A stretch of 64,000 nucleotides of DNA, from assembly GCF_017726655.1 (NCBI RefSeq), contig NZ_CP072309.1:985501-1049500 (forward strand), given 5' to 3'. A model generated the notes under the pieces. That model made no database searches, was not told the DNA's origin, and saw only the letters and a list, made by a program, of their open reading frames with translations. Each line of letters begins with the position of its first letter. The first letter of the stretch is position 1. The translations under genes and the position numbers were made by a program. Source of the stretch: Agrobacterium tumefaciens. GTDB lineage: Bacteria > Pseudomonadota > Alphaproteobacteria > Rhizobiales > Rhizobiaceae. Of this stretch, positions 63,987 through 64,000 are shown one piece after another.

Positions 63987-64000
63987 CGGAGGCGCCTCCG
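63987..64000. promoter_or_regulatory. Palindromic TetR operator, cut by the window edge
   Basis: CGGAGGCGCCTCCG is a perfect 14-bp palindrome preceded by TTAAA, 41 bp before the TetR start. If the dyad continues past the edge as TTTAA it would be a longer operator. This is a typical self-regulatory and divergent target site for a TetR repressor. Confidence 0.6.

Overview
The window looks like accessory DNA from a member of the Rhizobiales (Rhizobium/Agrobacterium type), probably a plasmid, chromid or genomic island. Base composition is GC-rich. Several genes belong to families I know mainly from this group: an RHE_PE00001-type protein (DUF1612 plus HTH), a CMD-domain pair of the Avi_7169/Avi_7170 type, a stand-alone LigD-type ligase, an octopine/nopaline-type dehydrogenase and a degenerate rhizobial-type tyrosine recombinase. 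I found no rRNA, tRNA, replication origin or CRISPR array. The taxonomic call is an inference from gene families.

Layout. 0-9 kb: regulator-rich region with a partial SDR gene, TetR and LysR genes overlapping by 4 bp, a Tat-exported metallo-beta-lactamase-fold enzyme, a LysR gene divergent from a broken EamA transporter gene, a GSU2403-type nucleotidyltransferase-fold gene with a 27-bp palindrome over its promoter, a MerR/MFS divergent pair and a decayed AraC gene. 9-15 kb: DNA-repair and small-gene cluster with LigD-type ligase, SRAP protein, exonuclease III, DUF3606, GFA, a protein with two HARP-like repeats, and a lipoprotein with a small partner. 15-22 kb: GIY-YIG, HNH and PD-(D/E)XK nuclease-like genes, a P-loop kinase coupled to a GNAT gene, a methyltransferase, a GT51 glycosyltransferase and a LysR fragment.

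22-45 kb is a defence and decay zone. A Hachiman-like pair (DUF1837-type nuclease plus Ski2-like helicase) is followed by a divergent, tightly spaced five-gene operon (26.5-33.0 kb): patatin-like lipase, thermolysin-like metallopeptidase, MBL-fold protein, DCL-family protein and a putative PD-(D/E)XK-like protein. I do not recognise this combination as a named system, and it is the best candidate here for something undescribed. It converges on an AddAB-like helicase-nuclease pair (33.1-39.0 kb). Next come an unknown 209-residue protein, remnants of a NERD-domain gene and of a second LigD, an AbiH abortive-infection gene, the RHE_PE00001 protein, a broken integrase and a VapBC toxin-antitoxin pair with a double-palindrome operator.

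45-49 kb: a complete TpsB outer-membrane transporter whose apparent TpsA partner is cut after its signal peptide at an IS6-family fragment, an AraC regulator and an IS3-type remnant. 49-52 kb: a translationally coupled iron/cobalamin-type ABC uptake operon. 52-62 kb: a reverse-strand run of nine genes under a LysR gene. It encodes a complete polyamine/opine-type ABC importer, a flavin monooxygenase, a DsbA-fold isomerase, two CMD/AhpD-type proteins and a MATE exporter, and reads as import, oxidation and detoxification of one unknown compound. 62-64 kb: an opine-dehydrogenase-family enzyme and a TetR gene beside a palindromic operator at the window edge.
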